Assembly: GCA_015680905.1 (NCBI GenBank)
Contig: CM027381.1
Span: forward strand, 86,453,501-86,517,500
Reading direction: 5' to 3'
DNA: 64,000 nucleotides
Source: Coptis chinensis
Lineage: Eukaryota > Streptophyta > Magnoliopsida > Ranunculales > Ranunculaceae
Position 1 is the stretch's first letter; every line of letters begins with the position of its first letter. A program made the position numbers and the translations under genes. The notes under the pieces are model-generated. The model was not told the DNA's origin, ran no database searches, and was given only the letters and a program-made list of their open reading frames with translations. Shown in pieces: positions 49,761 through 63,600 of this stretch.

Positions 49761-51517
49761 TATTTCAAATTAGTTGAATAGTACTACATGCTTTATTAAT
49801 TAATAAGTCTATTTCAGAAACTTGAATGAAATTTCTTAATATATGGGTGTGACAATACGGGGGTATTGAGAGCAGAGATATTATCGGCTTGGTTAAACTA
49901 GAGAAGAATGCATTATAGCAATTGTGTTGTTCAGTTGTTGACTTGGTGAGAAATTCTAACAACCATTCTATTTTGTGGCAGAACACTAATTTTACACTTT
50001 TTATGAATCATTAATGTAGCATCGTCCGAAGAAGAAATACTAGCTTTTAAATTCTTCTACATATGTCTATTGATTGATAATCAGTTTATATTTTATTAAT
50101 CATATTATGAATGACAGAAGATTGGAAGATAGTGAAATCTGTTTGTAGTTTTGGAGTTGGGTATCGCTTATTTGTTGGTGATATGGATATACTTTAATTT
50201 TGGTGATGGTTGGGTTATGAAACAATTACTGAGTTGTCTTACGGCAAGGTATTCTTCATTAGTATGACACTATGAAGAACGTGATCACATTTGTTATTCA
50301 ATTAGGCAACCACAATGGTTTGCATCAGTTTTCACTTTTCTTAATATACAATTAGATGGTGGCAATGTAGCATTACCCAACCCAAACATTCAAGCTTAAT
50401 CTCTAAGGTTGAGCCTATATATAATTGGGCACTATGGTTGCATGGTCACCTTCTTTGTGTGAGTTGGTTCCCTTGAAGAGGTTTTTAAATTGGTAATGGG
50501 CATTCCCAGGACACTAAACACAATGCTCTTGGGAAGCTTGCTCCATGCCTGTCAAGTTCACAAAGATACCAGACTCAATCAGCGAGTGTCAAAGTGATAT
50601 TACACTTGCCTTATTATTGTTTTTTTTTGTGTGTGCAGGTGGCTGAATTATTTAACCTTTCACATGCTCAGTAGAGTGAGAAGCTAGATGTAGTTTCGTC
50701 GTATGTAATTCACTATTCACTAATACCCATAAACATACATAGAAAGTTAAACATTAATCTTATTGGTATAAGTTTATGTGGAAAAGGTTTTGTAGATACT
50801 TACATAATAGATAATATACTTATATATATCCATTTGCTATTGAATTAACATATGTATTCATCATGAAAGACTAGAGGAAAGTGAAATTTCAATGAGCAAG
50901 GGACTGGTCATTTGCAATATATTTTGGAAGTAACTGTTGCAATGAATAAGTTTAGATTTCAAACATAAGAACATGTGCTAGCTTTTGCCTACCGTACCAG
51001 AAATAGATGTTCTTCTTCGATTGACCATTGTATCATGTAGTTTAGTATCACCCTTATTTTGTAAAAATGTTTGTGTGAGAGTGGGTGCACCCCCCGTCCA
51101 CTGTCGTTTTGATTTGGCCGAATCAATTAGCTTCGCCACTCCAAATAAATTTTTCAGTGACACACTGGTGGCTGGTGCTAACATTATATTTCCTATTATA
51201 TTTGTTGTAACACGCGACTCTACATTCATATTTATAATCTGTTTGCAGGAATTTGTGTTTATCATGTGCTTACCTTTTCTCTTTTCGACCTTATTTTCTT
51301 ACATTTACTTGCCTCTTAAAATGAAGATTTCGCTACATGCCCTGCTCCAAGAATGCAACTTTAGCTGATAATATATACTAGTTTTAGTTGTTATTTCTTC
51401 CAATTCTACATGATACTTTTCTTCTCGCTTTAGAGGTGTCTAAGTTGGGTTTTGCATGGTTTCATGGGCTTTATAAGGAGGCTATAATAATCAAGGATTA
51501 GTTCAAAGTAGAGTTAT
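49761..51517. other. Unassigned sequence
   Basis: There is no recognisable gene. An acceptor-like site (TTTGTGTGTGCAG) at about 50638 is followed by V-A-E-L-F-N-L-S-H-A-Q then a stop. An open frame at 50985-51368 encodes a hydrophobic stretch but is mirrored by an open frame on the other strand. Neither resembles a family I know. Confidence 0.3.
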
Positions 51518-51885
51518 TGTCACAGCCCGAATTTCTAAATAATTACAAAGTAAATATTTGAAATATAAATATCTCAAGCATCGCTACGTTCAATTGTCTA
51601 AAAACTCAGGCTATGATGGGGTGGATACAACACATGCCAAAATTGAAAACCCACATCATAAAGAATCAACTTAACAATAATAATCTTCCAAAATTCCTCA
51701 ACCATCACTTTATAAAAAGACTATCTTCTGTCCAAAAACCATCAAAACAAACTCTAAAAATAAAAGATTTTCAACATTGTATTCTCATTTCATGATGAAT
51801 ATGAAACTACGTTATTACATACTTCCAAACAGATCAGACCTAATAAAAAAAATAAAATCCTGGACTGTTCCAGAAACAAATCCAA

Positions 51886-54800
51886 CACTACTACAGAAAA
51901 GCTCATATACCACTGTTATTTACAGTGGTAAAAAGCCTTTAGCCACTGTTTTCATACCGTGGTAACAACCACCTTGACAAATACTTCTAACAAAACTGTG
52001 GGGAAAAGTACCTCTTATATACCACGGTTTTAAGTAAAACAATGGTATTAGGATTTACAAACCGTGGTTAATAGTCCAAAAAGTTTGGTCTTATATTTAC
52101 AAACCGTGGGAAATAGTGATAATATATACGACGGTTGGATACAAACCGTAGGTTATATAAACTGATTATACCTCGGTTCTTATCAAACCGTGGTGTATAG
52201 TCATTACAAACTGTGGGTTATATAAATTGCTTATACCTCGGTTCTTATCAAACCGTGGTTTATAGTATTTTTTTTTTTTATATAAAAACCCCTAATTATT
52301 TGATTCTAATCATATTTATTCAACCTGCAACCTGCCCATTTTCACCATATATATCCACACTGGATTTAAAAACACATTGCTCAAATAAGCAATTCATAGT
52401 GCAACACAAACAAAAGAAATAAATTTACACATCCAACACAAAGACATTGAATTGCTAACACAATTTGAAAACAATCCATTCCCAATCGAAAATCCAAATT
52501 ATAATCAATACAAATATATTATAAAAAACCTCCAAACCAACTTATTCTATTTTGTTTTGTATTGAAATAACTTCACCAAGAACATCCTCCTCTATGTTGG
52601 CATTCTCGCCCCCAAGAACATTCAGCCAAGATTAAACAAAACTTGGTCACCCTACAAAAGAAATAGTAAAGTGATTAAAAATAAAATATAAAAGTACTCA
52701 TTCAAGGATCAAAACAATTAAAATCGGTGGCATATATTCATTCAAGGAATTTACCCCCTGTGGACTCTTTAACAAGCAAGCTTACAAAAAAATGCAAGCA
52801 TTTGGCACCTTTCTAATGAGGCGAAGGTAAGTGAATGCATGATATAAATAAATATGCTACAAGTACATAGAGCTCGGATAATATAAGCATAAAGAACCCG
52901 GATAATACCTTACTCAAATAGCAGTGATGATCGTCAGATTGGAGAGCATGCAATTCTTTTTTTTTTCTTTTGGTCTTCTTGCTTTTCCCCCTTCATCGAA
53001 TTGATACCCTACACAACACACTCAACAACAACAAAATGATCTATCGAGCTAGGAAAGTGTCACGCCCCAAATCTCAAACAACTATATATATCTAAGATAC
53101 ATGACTTTTTCTGGAAAATTTTTAGCAGAATCTCCTCTATATTTTCAACATTTCATAAATAAAAATCCTGTCATAACCTGAAAATTTAAGCAATATACTT
53201 CTCATTGATTAACCCAGCTACTTAACCGTCTCGACCAATGCCAAAGCAGTTAAGTAACTGGTTTGCAAAATGAGATCACTACAACACTAAGACTTAGTAC
53301 GCCAGATTCTCATAAATTTAAAAACAACATACGAAGCTCTTGGATGCATATGGTAGTCTCTTCTGCTGAATATAAAAGAAAGGACATAATTAAATAATAT
53401 GAAGAGAAGTCGTGGTCCAAAGAAGCAAGAACAAGATATTGTATACAAGAAGTTGCACTCACAAGATTTGTTATCGCAACTGTATGCAATGTCTGCATGG
53501 GTTAAGAAAATATATTAAGCACCCCTAAGTTCAGTTAAGTAGTTTAATTTGCAGATGGAAGCTAAGACAAACTTGTTCTATTAGCAACAATATATCTTAA
53601 AAAGAAAGCACAACCAGGCCAACACTATAAAAATTGATCTTTGCTGAGCTCATCACAACATACTTGACGAGGAAAAATGCCTTTGAAAAACATAAGACCG
53701 CAAAAACTTACATAGCAAACAAGGGCTCGCAGACACTACCGTGATCGGTTAATTTTTTTTTTTTTTACCTTGTCCTCCATCCGGGCATGAATCGGATGCT
53801 CTGCCTGTGGTAGGCATTAGCAAGTCACTAATAGAAATAGCCCACTGAGAAGACTAGTATAGCCACCGGCCTCCTCTTTAACTTAACCAATTATATATGA
53901 AAATCATAAAAGAGAGTGATCCATGGTACAATCTTATAAATAAGGAATTGCAAGAGAAAAAAGTATGTACTAGAGTGTTCTCATAGTCATGAGTGGCGAT
54001 AACAGTAAATAAATTCCAATTATGCTAACCTCACATGCATCACATAAAATACACCAAAAGTTCCTATTCAAATAGCTAAGAGAAAACACTAACTGTGGGG
54101 ATTACGTATACCCTAACCGACTACTAATTGCTTCAAGTATCCTTCATCTCTATCCAAGTTGCCATCTGCACCACAAAATTAAATACAAGAAAGGCCTTAA
54201 TGATTTATAACAAGGCAAGTCACAACATATAACCAGTAAAAAAACACTGACAACGAAAGAGTTATGTAATACCTCACGTGTACTCTTGAGTTTCAATTCC
54301 TATAGGCTTAGTATCCCGTCTTCGAGAGCCTATAAATTCAATTCCTATAGGCTTAGTATAAAGTAATAGATTATTTCGGGGGTTAAGTGCGTGGTCATTT
54401 CTTAGTATAAAATCTCACTTAAAAGTAAGCGCATGGTGGGGAAACTAAGTTATTTGTAGTTTAATGCTTGGAAAGTTGCAGTAAAGTTTAGAATGAGTTT
54501 GCATAATTTCACAATGAGACTTCAAAACAAATTGTCCATAGCCTATAGTCTATCGATTTCTTTTAAAAAAAATAAAATAAAATTCCCCAAGCGAAGGTAA
54601 TCTTTGCAAATGCAATTAATTAATTGAATCAAAAACACATTCAGAATTCTAGCTACCATACACAACATTTCAACAAACCAAAATAAGGAAATAACAACAT
54701 TAAGCTCAAGAATAGTGGTTTTATATACCTTTGAATTGGAAAAGTGGAAATAATAAGCACCAGCAACAATTGCAACAACAGCTACATACAACAATACCCA

Positions 54801-57378
54801 CAAATGAAATTCTAGTATTTTGCAAGAACTCCATTTCCTTCTTATTTTTTATCCCACCAAGAACAACACCAACAACAAAACCCCTATTTTATTGCTAACT
54901 AGCCCAATAGCTAGGCCTAATAGCTACATACAGACATTCTGTAAATGTATGGAGTCGAGTTGGAGATTTCTTACTTCTTGCTGAGGAACAGTCCCATACG
55001 AGCTTCCTAACGACCACATTTGTGAAGCGTGACACACCTCAGTATTTGGAGCTCCCCTTGCGAATCGGTGCTATGCATGGCGATGAAGAATGTGGACAAA
55101 TTCTTCCTTCAAAAGCACAACACACCTGCACAAAGACTACACAACACAACACACATACCAATTACCAGTGACCTACTGACCATATGTACTTGTAATATAG
55201 ATTAACCAAAGTCGCAACTAACCAAAGTCATATGTATCAAGATTACTTACTGATAAAGTGGTCCTAGTCCTCTACAACCCTCAAATGGCTCAATTAAAAC
55301 TAAGAACAGAAGATACTTTCTCATTAGTTGCTAATATCTACTAAAATATTTAAAAGGAAAGAACATGCACTTACCTGAGAAATAATTAATTGGATGATGA
55401 CATTGACCCATAGGCCCATGGGGGAGGAGGTGGGTTTAAGGCATTTGCAACTGTCTTGGCCGCCAGTGGACGTTGTCGAACAAAAGGACTTGCGGAATCT
55501 TTTGAAGCAAAAAAGGAAAACAATTGCCTTATGTTTTCGTGAACCTTCAAGTTCTGCATAGATACAAGTATCACAAAGGTCGAGCTTATACAGGTACTAC
55601 AAAAAATAAAAACCAGAAAACAGTAAAGATGCTGATGAAAGGGAAAGGAAATCCAATAACACTTCACGTACCTCTATCTGCAAAATGCAAGCCACATAGC
55701 CAAATGCATACTGCAAGGAAGTCGCTTAGACATTCCCAAAGCAATTTATACTATGCTTAAGTACAAGATACACAAGGACAGATTGAGGTAACAAGAGGAA
55801 CAATCTAAAGTAACAATAAGATAACCAGTTAAAGGTATTTGTGAATTGTGAAATTGCTTAAAAAAATAGTGAAGTTCCTTAATTAGTTTCAGTTAAACTA
55901 AACAGGTGAAGTGATTTACTTTTACAGCCAAAAGCCTTTATGTTAATACCAATGATTAACAAAAACACTAATACCACATGCTAAGACACAAATCTACCAA
56001 CTTAGATTTTAAACTACATAACCTTAAGTCCAAAGAAAATACTTTATATAGTCTAATCCTAAGCAATTACAATATTGGCTAACAATGAGCACAGGTGGGC
56101 TTCTACATGCCAAAATCAATTATAAGTGGGGCCATTTCTAGTCAAATGTAATAGAGGCGCAAAAGGTATAAAGACGAAAATGACAAGTAATAGGTTATCA
56201 TCCTAGGCAAAGTTGATATGCCAGTAGATTTTATTTCACTGAGCTACTATATCCATATAAAAATTTACTATGCAAAGCGAAAGCTTTATGCAAAACAATA
56301 CTAGTATCAAAGATAATTAAACCATTGATTAAATCTTGCTTCTAAATTTGTGCTGAAATGATTAATCAAAGACCTTGGGGAGACAATTTATTAACCCTTA
56401 ATAAAATCCCCATTATTGTGACATTTTATCAAACACTTTATATATCGACAATAAACCGAAAACACAGATATAAGCTGCTACTTGGTCGTTGTTGTCTGCT
56501 TCGAGACACATCATCCAACCAACATACTCGTTCAATCAAACAGTTTAAGGCAAGCAACTCAGAGTACATATAATCAAACTTGCAGATTGGTATAGCTAAA
56601 ATAAATCACTAGAAAGCAATAAGGAAGGACCCTAATTAAGTATCCAACCCTATTTAATTTAACTGCTAAGAAGACTCATGAGGTTTCCTCAAAAGAACAA
56701 ATAAGCATGAATTTTGAGGTAAAATTCAGAAATTTAATAGATAGACTTTATAATCACAATTAAAAAAAAAAACAAATATGAATTTAGAAACGAGAAACCC
56801 AGAATAGCTTGCCTTGGCGGAAGAGAATTTGAGATAGAAATCGAGTTCGAGATATAAGGCTTAACCGATTCAATTCCTTTCTGATTCACTTTGAAGCTCC
56901 AGTTGAGAGGTAAATTAAATTAGTGGGATTCAAGCCTCTGCTTTCGTCTCTCCAGAACCACTTCAATCGACGATTGAAAGATGCTCAACACAATTAAATT
57001 AAAATGGTTTCTAAAAAGAATAGTAGAAGTTGGAGAAATGGAGAGTGAATAGCGCAAGGCGGTTCTGAGAGAGTGAGGTTTTTTGGTGTAAAACTTCAAA
57101 AGCCACGGTAGCTAATTATTTTGCCCAAAATAAAAAAAGTTATAAATCACTGTTTGAGGGAAACAGTGGGGTTATGTAGTTTAAAATACATAAATAATTG
57201 GAACGGTGGCTTATGGCAAATTAGACCCCACAGTTTACACGAAACAGTGGTGTAAACTAATAAACAAATAACAAACAAAATTTCGACCGTGGTATAACTA
57301 TATTAGCCACTATTTTTGGTAGAATAGTGGTATAAAACTTCTTCCTTACCGTGGTAAATGTGTTATTCTGTAGTAGTG
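51886..57378. mobile_element. CACTA transposon, complete ends, apparently non-autonomous
   Basis: The ends are CACTACTACAGAAAAG and, inverted, CACTACTACAGAATAA. The 3-bp duplication CAA flanks them at 51883-51885 and 57379-57381. Subterminal zones (51905-52265 and 57100-57365) are filled with AAACCGTGG / CCACGGTTT / ACAGTGGT motifs in both orientations, which are the expected transposase-binding repeats. No TNPD/TNPA-like transposase is recognised in the 5.5 kb. The interior includes an LTR-related piece at 53059-53340 and several short open frames with no family assignment. Confidence 0.85.
53059..53340 (+). repeat. LTR-start fragment shared with 34990-35282
   Basis: TGTCACGCCCCAAATCTCAAACAA begins a block that contains CAGCTACTTAACCGTCTCG and GTTAAGTAACTGGTTTGCAA. 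The inverse of the same blocks appears at 34990-35282 (…CGAGGCGGTTAAATAACTGG…TTGTTTGAGTTTTGGGGCGTTACA). Both look like the outer end of one gypsy-type LTR family that landed in different elements. Confidence 0.55.
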
Positions 57379-60235
57379 CAAATCAAACGTCGTGGTTCCA
57401 CTGCCTTCCACCTATGTTCCCAAGAACACACCCACGTTGCAAATATGTGTTAGCAAAATGAAATTTCCTGGTATGAGTAGACTAATGACATAAAAACAAT
57501 GTCATACTTTAATAATCCAAACAATCACTTTATATTTTCCAGTAACTTAATCATTCTCAGCTTGGAAGACAGGTAGTTCCGTCATTTCAACCGGCATAGT
57601 TTCTTCCCAAACAAGACTTCCATTCTATTAACTCATTATAATAACCCATCTTAATTGCTTAATAATTGAATTAAATCTCACCGATATCTACTTCGGTATA
57701 AGGGTAGGACAGCGTCCCTGCACAAAAGATTATTAAGTCCTATCCTCCTGCAAACGGAAGTTAGAAATTTTATATAACATAGGTAGATATCCTATAGGTA
57801 TTCAAATGTAAACCCAAGCACACTTGCACAATCATATTAATTTATCTTATTAATTAATCGATTACTTTTCTTATACACCCACCATTTAGTACCTATTATC
57901 TTAGTTCCTCTCTAAGGCAGTCCAAACAATCTGGTCATTCATGCACATTCAATGAATACCCATTTATAACACTAACGGGACATTTATGGCACATTCAATA
58001 AATGCCCACATAGCATATAACATCATCAGTCATAAAATCTCATTTCCAAAACTTGAGGCGTGGAGAGATTCAAAGAGGGGTGTGATAAATTTGTTTAGCA
58101 TTATTGAACTTTATTACATATATTATTTCAGAGAACGGAGGAGTATCTTGTTTCTTGTATTTTTGGTTTACGCGTTATTAATTATATGGATGTTTAAGTG
58201 TCATAATGTTGTATATTATAAAAGACTGAAATATCACATAGTAGTTAATACACGTACACACGTATATATAGAAAAGTCTTAGCCTAAAGCCAAACACGCT
58301 AGTAGCCCTAAACCTGTCATAATAGACCTAATCTTAGTCAAGTCAAAGGTCAAATTGGATCAACTGGTCAAAGTCAACCCTGGTCAAGGGTCAACAACAG
58401 TCAATCAGTTTTAAACTCCTCTAACCCAAAAGCCCAAAGACTAAGGCCTAAAATCTAAAACTTAAACCCAACATGAAATTTAAAGTAACTTAAACCCACA
58501 AGTATGTTTCGGCCCACAAGTCCACAAAACACTTAAGCCCACAAAATAACTTAAGTCCACAATCTAAACAAAACACTCAAGCCCACAACAAAAATTAGAA
58601 ACCGGCCCAACAAACAAACTACTGTTCAGGCCCAAGCCCAACCGAAATAGAATTAGAATTGGTGAGACTGGGAGCACCGGATCCAAATCTCGGTCATCCC
58701 CTCCACCACCAGCTCACATTTTCCGGCCACCTCTCCTCCTTTCCTCATCATATCGGTTTTGCTCCTGAGGAAAAACCATACAACATTAACAAAAGGTAAA
58801 ACTAAAACCCTTAACTCCATCCACTCCCTCTAAACTAGATCTGGAAATTTTTGACCTCCATTAAAGCTTGTTCAAAGCTTCAACCACACACTCTCCAGCA
58901 CCCAAACAACCATCAACAACCCATAACCCACCAACAATTTACAATCAAAACCAAAAAGAGTTCAAACTAAAACCATCAGGATGATTTCCTTCATTTGGCT
59001 TGATGACGCCATTAAAGACTTCTACAAGCTTTGCCAGCGCCTTCCCCTCACTCTACATCACTCAATCAATCCTCAATAATCAACATCAAACCCACAGTAT
59101 CACATCACAACAAAATTCAACCAAAACAATTCATTCAAACAAAACAACACAGTGCGATTTGGTTCTTTTGGCGAAAGCGCGTAGCAAATACATAAGTCGA
59201 CCACTTTGTTTACAGCAACCATAATCGATTTATTACCCTCGTTTTATCACTAGATATGGACAAGTTTTTCGGAGACAGACGTTCTTCAAACGATAGTCAT
59301 GTACACGCAATTAACACTAAATTACCTACAGTACTGAATAAAGCAGCATGTGAACAGTATGAACAGTAAAAATCATATATTTCATTTTCCTTGTATCATA
59401 AAGTCTACAGTAAACAAGAAATAAAAAAAACGTAAAATATCTACTCGCTGTTTGTAAACCGAACACCTAGATTTTCCCAAAAGACTGACGTCGGCTGTCG
59501 CGCGAAGAAGACGGTCTTCCTCATTCGAAACCTTTCTTTTTACTCTTACACAGCAACCCTTCACTGATGTTACTCTCATTTCCATTTTTTCTTTTCTTTT
59601 ATGGGTAAAAACTCTCTATGTTTTTAAAAACTCCGTAAACTCCTTTTTGTTTTCAAACTCCCCTAAAAACAAGGAATGAAAGTTATCTCTTAACCCTAAT
59701 AGGTTTCCTATCCTTACTAATATATATCCTATCTTTTGTTTTATTTATTATCTATTATTATTATTAGGAAAAATAAAAGATTAAAACACGGGGTGTTATA
59801 GTCATCTTCTTTGATACAGCAGATGGCTATAAGATAACACCAATGAAGCCATGATTGGAAAGGTACATTTTTGCTCATAATATATTTGTACTTCATTTCT
59901 ATGACATTGAACTATTTTGGGAGTGCTTCCCATTACTTTTTTGTTGTTTCATCAGTAAATACAATCATTATCTATTCAAAGCTATTGTAGGTTAGCTAAG
60001 CATGTTTGCATTACTTTAGCTATTTAATGTTTGTTCATAGATTCGTCAATTCAATTTGGGCTAACTTTGATTCTTAATGTTATATGTGTATATACTATAT
60101 ACTATGATGATCTGTTTGTTTCCTTCCTGATTAATTTTCTTTTGGCCATGACATCTTTTAAGCCTACACCGTGATCGACCCAAGTACATCCTCTACGAAC
60201 GGTCCGACCTCTACCCAAGTACATATTATGACGCT

Positions 60236-60620
60236 TGTTTTTTATCTATCTTGACGGCTTTGCTAAAAACCGTCAAGATAGGTGTTTTAGTAATATTTTT
60301 ATGACGGCTATTGCAACATTATGTCGTGTATGACACAAGCGTCAAGAAAATATAATAAATTTATGACGGCTGTTATAACATTATGTCGTGTATGACACAA
60401 GCGTCAAGAAAATATAATAAATTTATGACGGCTGTTGCAATATTATGTCGTGTATGACATAAGCGTCAAGAAATATAATAAATTTATGACGAATGTTGCA
60501 ATATTATGTCGTGTATGAGACAAACGTTAAGAAAATATAATACTTTTATGACGGCTGTTGCAACATTATGTCGTATATAACACAAGCGTCAAGAAAGTAT
60601 AATGGCGTTTCTAAAACAGT
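60236..60620 (+). repeat. ~62-bp tandem array with embedded GACGCTTG/CAAGCGTC inverted motifs
   Basis: Five units, starting near 60299, 60361, 60424, 60486 and 60548, share TTTATGACGGCTGTTGCAA, ATTATGTCGTGTATGACA and CAAGCGTCAAGAAA. The array is preceded by ATTATGACGCTTGTTTTTTA and a hairpin CTATCTTGACGG…CCGTCAAGATAG (60248-60282). This resembles the subterminal repeats of a DNA transposon, but I could not locate termini. Confidence 0.75.
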
Positions 60621-60639
60621 CAAATTAGCAATAGAATAA

Positions 60640-63600
60640 ATTGTGAACCTTCTAAAAAAAATTTGGGCACCAGCTGGGTTGGAACATTTTGCTTTCACTT
60701 AAACCGTTAACAACTTAACAAATAAAAATGGCATTCAATTAAGGTATATATGGTAGCCGTTAGGTAGATTCCACTTATTTAGACTCCAATCTCACTCCAA
60801 ATCCATACCGTTAGATTCTATTAGCATTTACGGTTACATTATTATTTCCACGCCTTCTACAAATCCTAAAAGGGTATTTTCGGTAGATAGATTCGGTTGA
60901 GAAAATTAAAACTTACGAGACAGAGAAAAACCCAAAACCTTTCTTCTCCAATGACCAGACCCTTCTCCATCCTCCCTCAACGTTGCACAGTGAGTCTATG
61001 GTTACCTATTGAACCGAAGTTCTCTATCCTTCTTATCTCATCTGAAAAAATCATTTTTTAATGTTTTATTATTTTATTATTATTATTATTATTATTTTCA
61101 TCAAATATGATGGTTCAATTGATGGCATAATCCTTCTTATTACCTTTGCATTAGGCACTAATTTTCCACAAAATAAAGATGACTATTTTCACAAACCCCC
61201 CATTTTCACCTGCATTGGGAATGCTCTAAGTAATAGAAATATCAAATCACTTTATGAGTGGTGTTAAAACTAGATGAAGCTAATCACTTTGAAAGTGATT
61301 TCCCCATATTTCTAATTAGCCCAATTACCTTTAAAAAAAGTTCAAAACTGAACTTAATATCGAAAAGAAAACTGAAAATTTAAAATGAAAACCTTTAAAC
61401 TGCCTACGAAATTTTCAGCGAAATATTTATTTCTCCAGAAGCACGTTAGGTCAAGGAGGAAAAAATATACCTCCAGCTCAAGCCGATTCAGGTAGGTATG
61501 CTACACTCTCTCAACTCTTCTTCCCTCTCCCAATTCTATCTCACGTTACATTTCAATTTCACTTTTCTTTTTTGGTGTAATGTATTTTGGTGAAAAAGCA
61601 CAATCTTTTTCGGTGAATTTTGGTGGAGTACGGGAAAGAACAACAAAAACAGGTTTGTCTCTCTCATTGTCTCCCTTTCAAATATAGGATTAAACCACGA
61701 TTTTTCTATTTTACTATTGTATTATGATTTTTTAGTTTTGTTGTTTGAGTTATCACATTTTTCATATTCTTAAATTGGGTATTTAGGGTCTGTCTCATAT
61801 CGAATAAGAAGGGTGGGGTATTTTGGTTGTCAAAATGTACTGTGTTGAATCTGATCTCCCCTTAGCTTAATAAAAAAAGATATTTCATCTTTGTTTTTTG
61901 AAATGGTTATTTTCAAAAAGATGCTAATATCATGTTTGTGAGATGCCCGAAGCGAAATGTGGTCTTAGTTAACAAAACTATTACGGGCTTAACTCGAAAT
62001 GGGTATTTGCAAATCGTTAATGGTTTAAGATTGTTTGTTTCGAAGGGTTTTGACCATATTATGTTACTTTATTTATTGGTTAGTTGTTGGGAGGGTTTGG
62101 ACCAAATTATTTCCCTTGTTCTTTTTTATCTGTAATTTATAGAACTTAATTGTCGTTGATAAAGTGACAACAAATATAATGTTGATTGCATGTACATCAA
62201 CGTCCCCAATGCATGGTTAAATCCGATGGAGTTAATTCTAGGTGCATTGTTTCTGCTACTATAGTTGGGTTGCATCTAACTTACCATTATGTGTTTATAG
62301 TTCTTGTAAGAACAAAGTTTCACAAAGTTCAATTTTAAATTTTCATTTGGTTCACATGTGAAATAAATGTGTTTGATCTATATCATATCTTGTTTTTCAT
62401 CTTCTGATTTCTTGTGCTACTAAACTTCTTTGTGACTATCTCGTTTGCTGCCATGTTATGTTTTAAGTTAAATTTTAATCTCAATTAAATTAGAAATTGG
62501 ACCGTTTGTAGCTATATGATTCTAATTGGGCTCAATTGTTTATCTGAAGATCTTGTGGTTTTATAGCTCATATTATCTCTTAAGTTTTCTATTTGATGTT
62601 TTGATACTGAAGTCTTTGGGATTATTGAGTTGGCTTGCACATGATACTGTAGGTATATATCTAGAGTTAGTGGTCATAGTTTTTTCTAGTTTTGGCTCGC
62701 ATAGTTCTAGAGTCTAGATTCAAGGATTGTGTGGTGTGCACATGAACTAATTGGGATCAAGTATTGAATGGTACTAGGCATTAGCAAGCAATTAATGTCT
62801 AATCTATCTTTTGCTAAAGGAGGAGAGGAGAATGACACTTAGAAGTATGCTCTGATGGTACACAAGAATCAGACATGGTAATGTTTCAATTGTGACTTCT
62901 CATTATTGTTTAGATTTTCTCAAGTTAGCTTTAAACTTTTGTTTTTACTGTCTTCTCTTAGGGATTATGTTTTAGGTTTTCTATTCTCATTGAAGCTCAG
63001 ACCAAGGGATGTTATTAAAAGACTGAATATAAGCTTGTTTTGTGTGGCCCCTTGCTTTCTTGTCAAAGCAATTGCATCTTGAAGCTAGCCTAATGAAATA
63101 AGTCAACAATGTTGAGGCTGTTTTTCAAGCTTTAAATAAGGTACCTGTCTAATTATCTATAATATGTTCTATATCCTTCCCTAATGGCCGGTCATTGCAT
63201 GTTATACATCTCGCTTGTATCTTTGTATATAGTATGGACTAGCTCTAAATAAGTGTTGTCCCTAATTAGATGAACTTTAGTTTTTTTTTAATCATGCTAG
63301 ATGTGTGTTATACAAGATGGGGTGTCCAATAGTAAGCTTTTTATTGTTCGGTGTTAACAACATTGGTGTAAAGTGAATTGGCAAAGTAGGGACTGCTCTT
63401 GCACTAGGTGATGGACTGATTTTTTATTCATGTTGGTGGGCATTCGAGGCATTTTCGATGGCATTTCAATGAGTTGTGATTTTTTCGTTTTGCAAATAGC
63501 TCTGACCAACTAAAGATTATCTGTCTTTTCTTTTCTTTAATAAGTTATCTTGAATTTTAGTTTAAGCAATAAAATTTTATGATAAATGGTTCCAATCTTT

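Larger units (their letters stand above)
51518..59800. mobile_element. Probable solo LTR (~2.8 kb) split by a CACTA element
   Basis: The left end, TGTCACAGCCCGAATTTC, and right end, ACACGGGGTGTTATA, match the ends common to plant Ty3/gypsy LTRs (TGTCACGCCCC … GGGGTGTTACA) apart from point changes. Flanks GTTAT and GTCAT differ by one transition, consistent with an aged 5-bp duplication. Removing the CACTA element (51886-57378) leaves about 2.8 kb with no coding capacity, which fits a solo LTR formed by recombination between LTRs. Related LTR-start pieces occur at 53059 and, inverted, at ~35280. Confidence 0.5.

Noticed and set aside
50978-51368. Open frames on both strands (127 and 95 aa)
   Set aside because: They mirror each other and show no motif, splice structure or family that I recognise.
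60236-60620. CRISPR-like regular repeats
   Set aside because: The repeats are contiguous tandem units without unique spacers in a plant nuclear context, so this is a satellite or transposon array.
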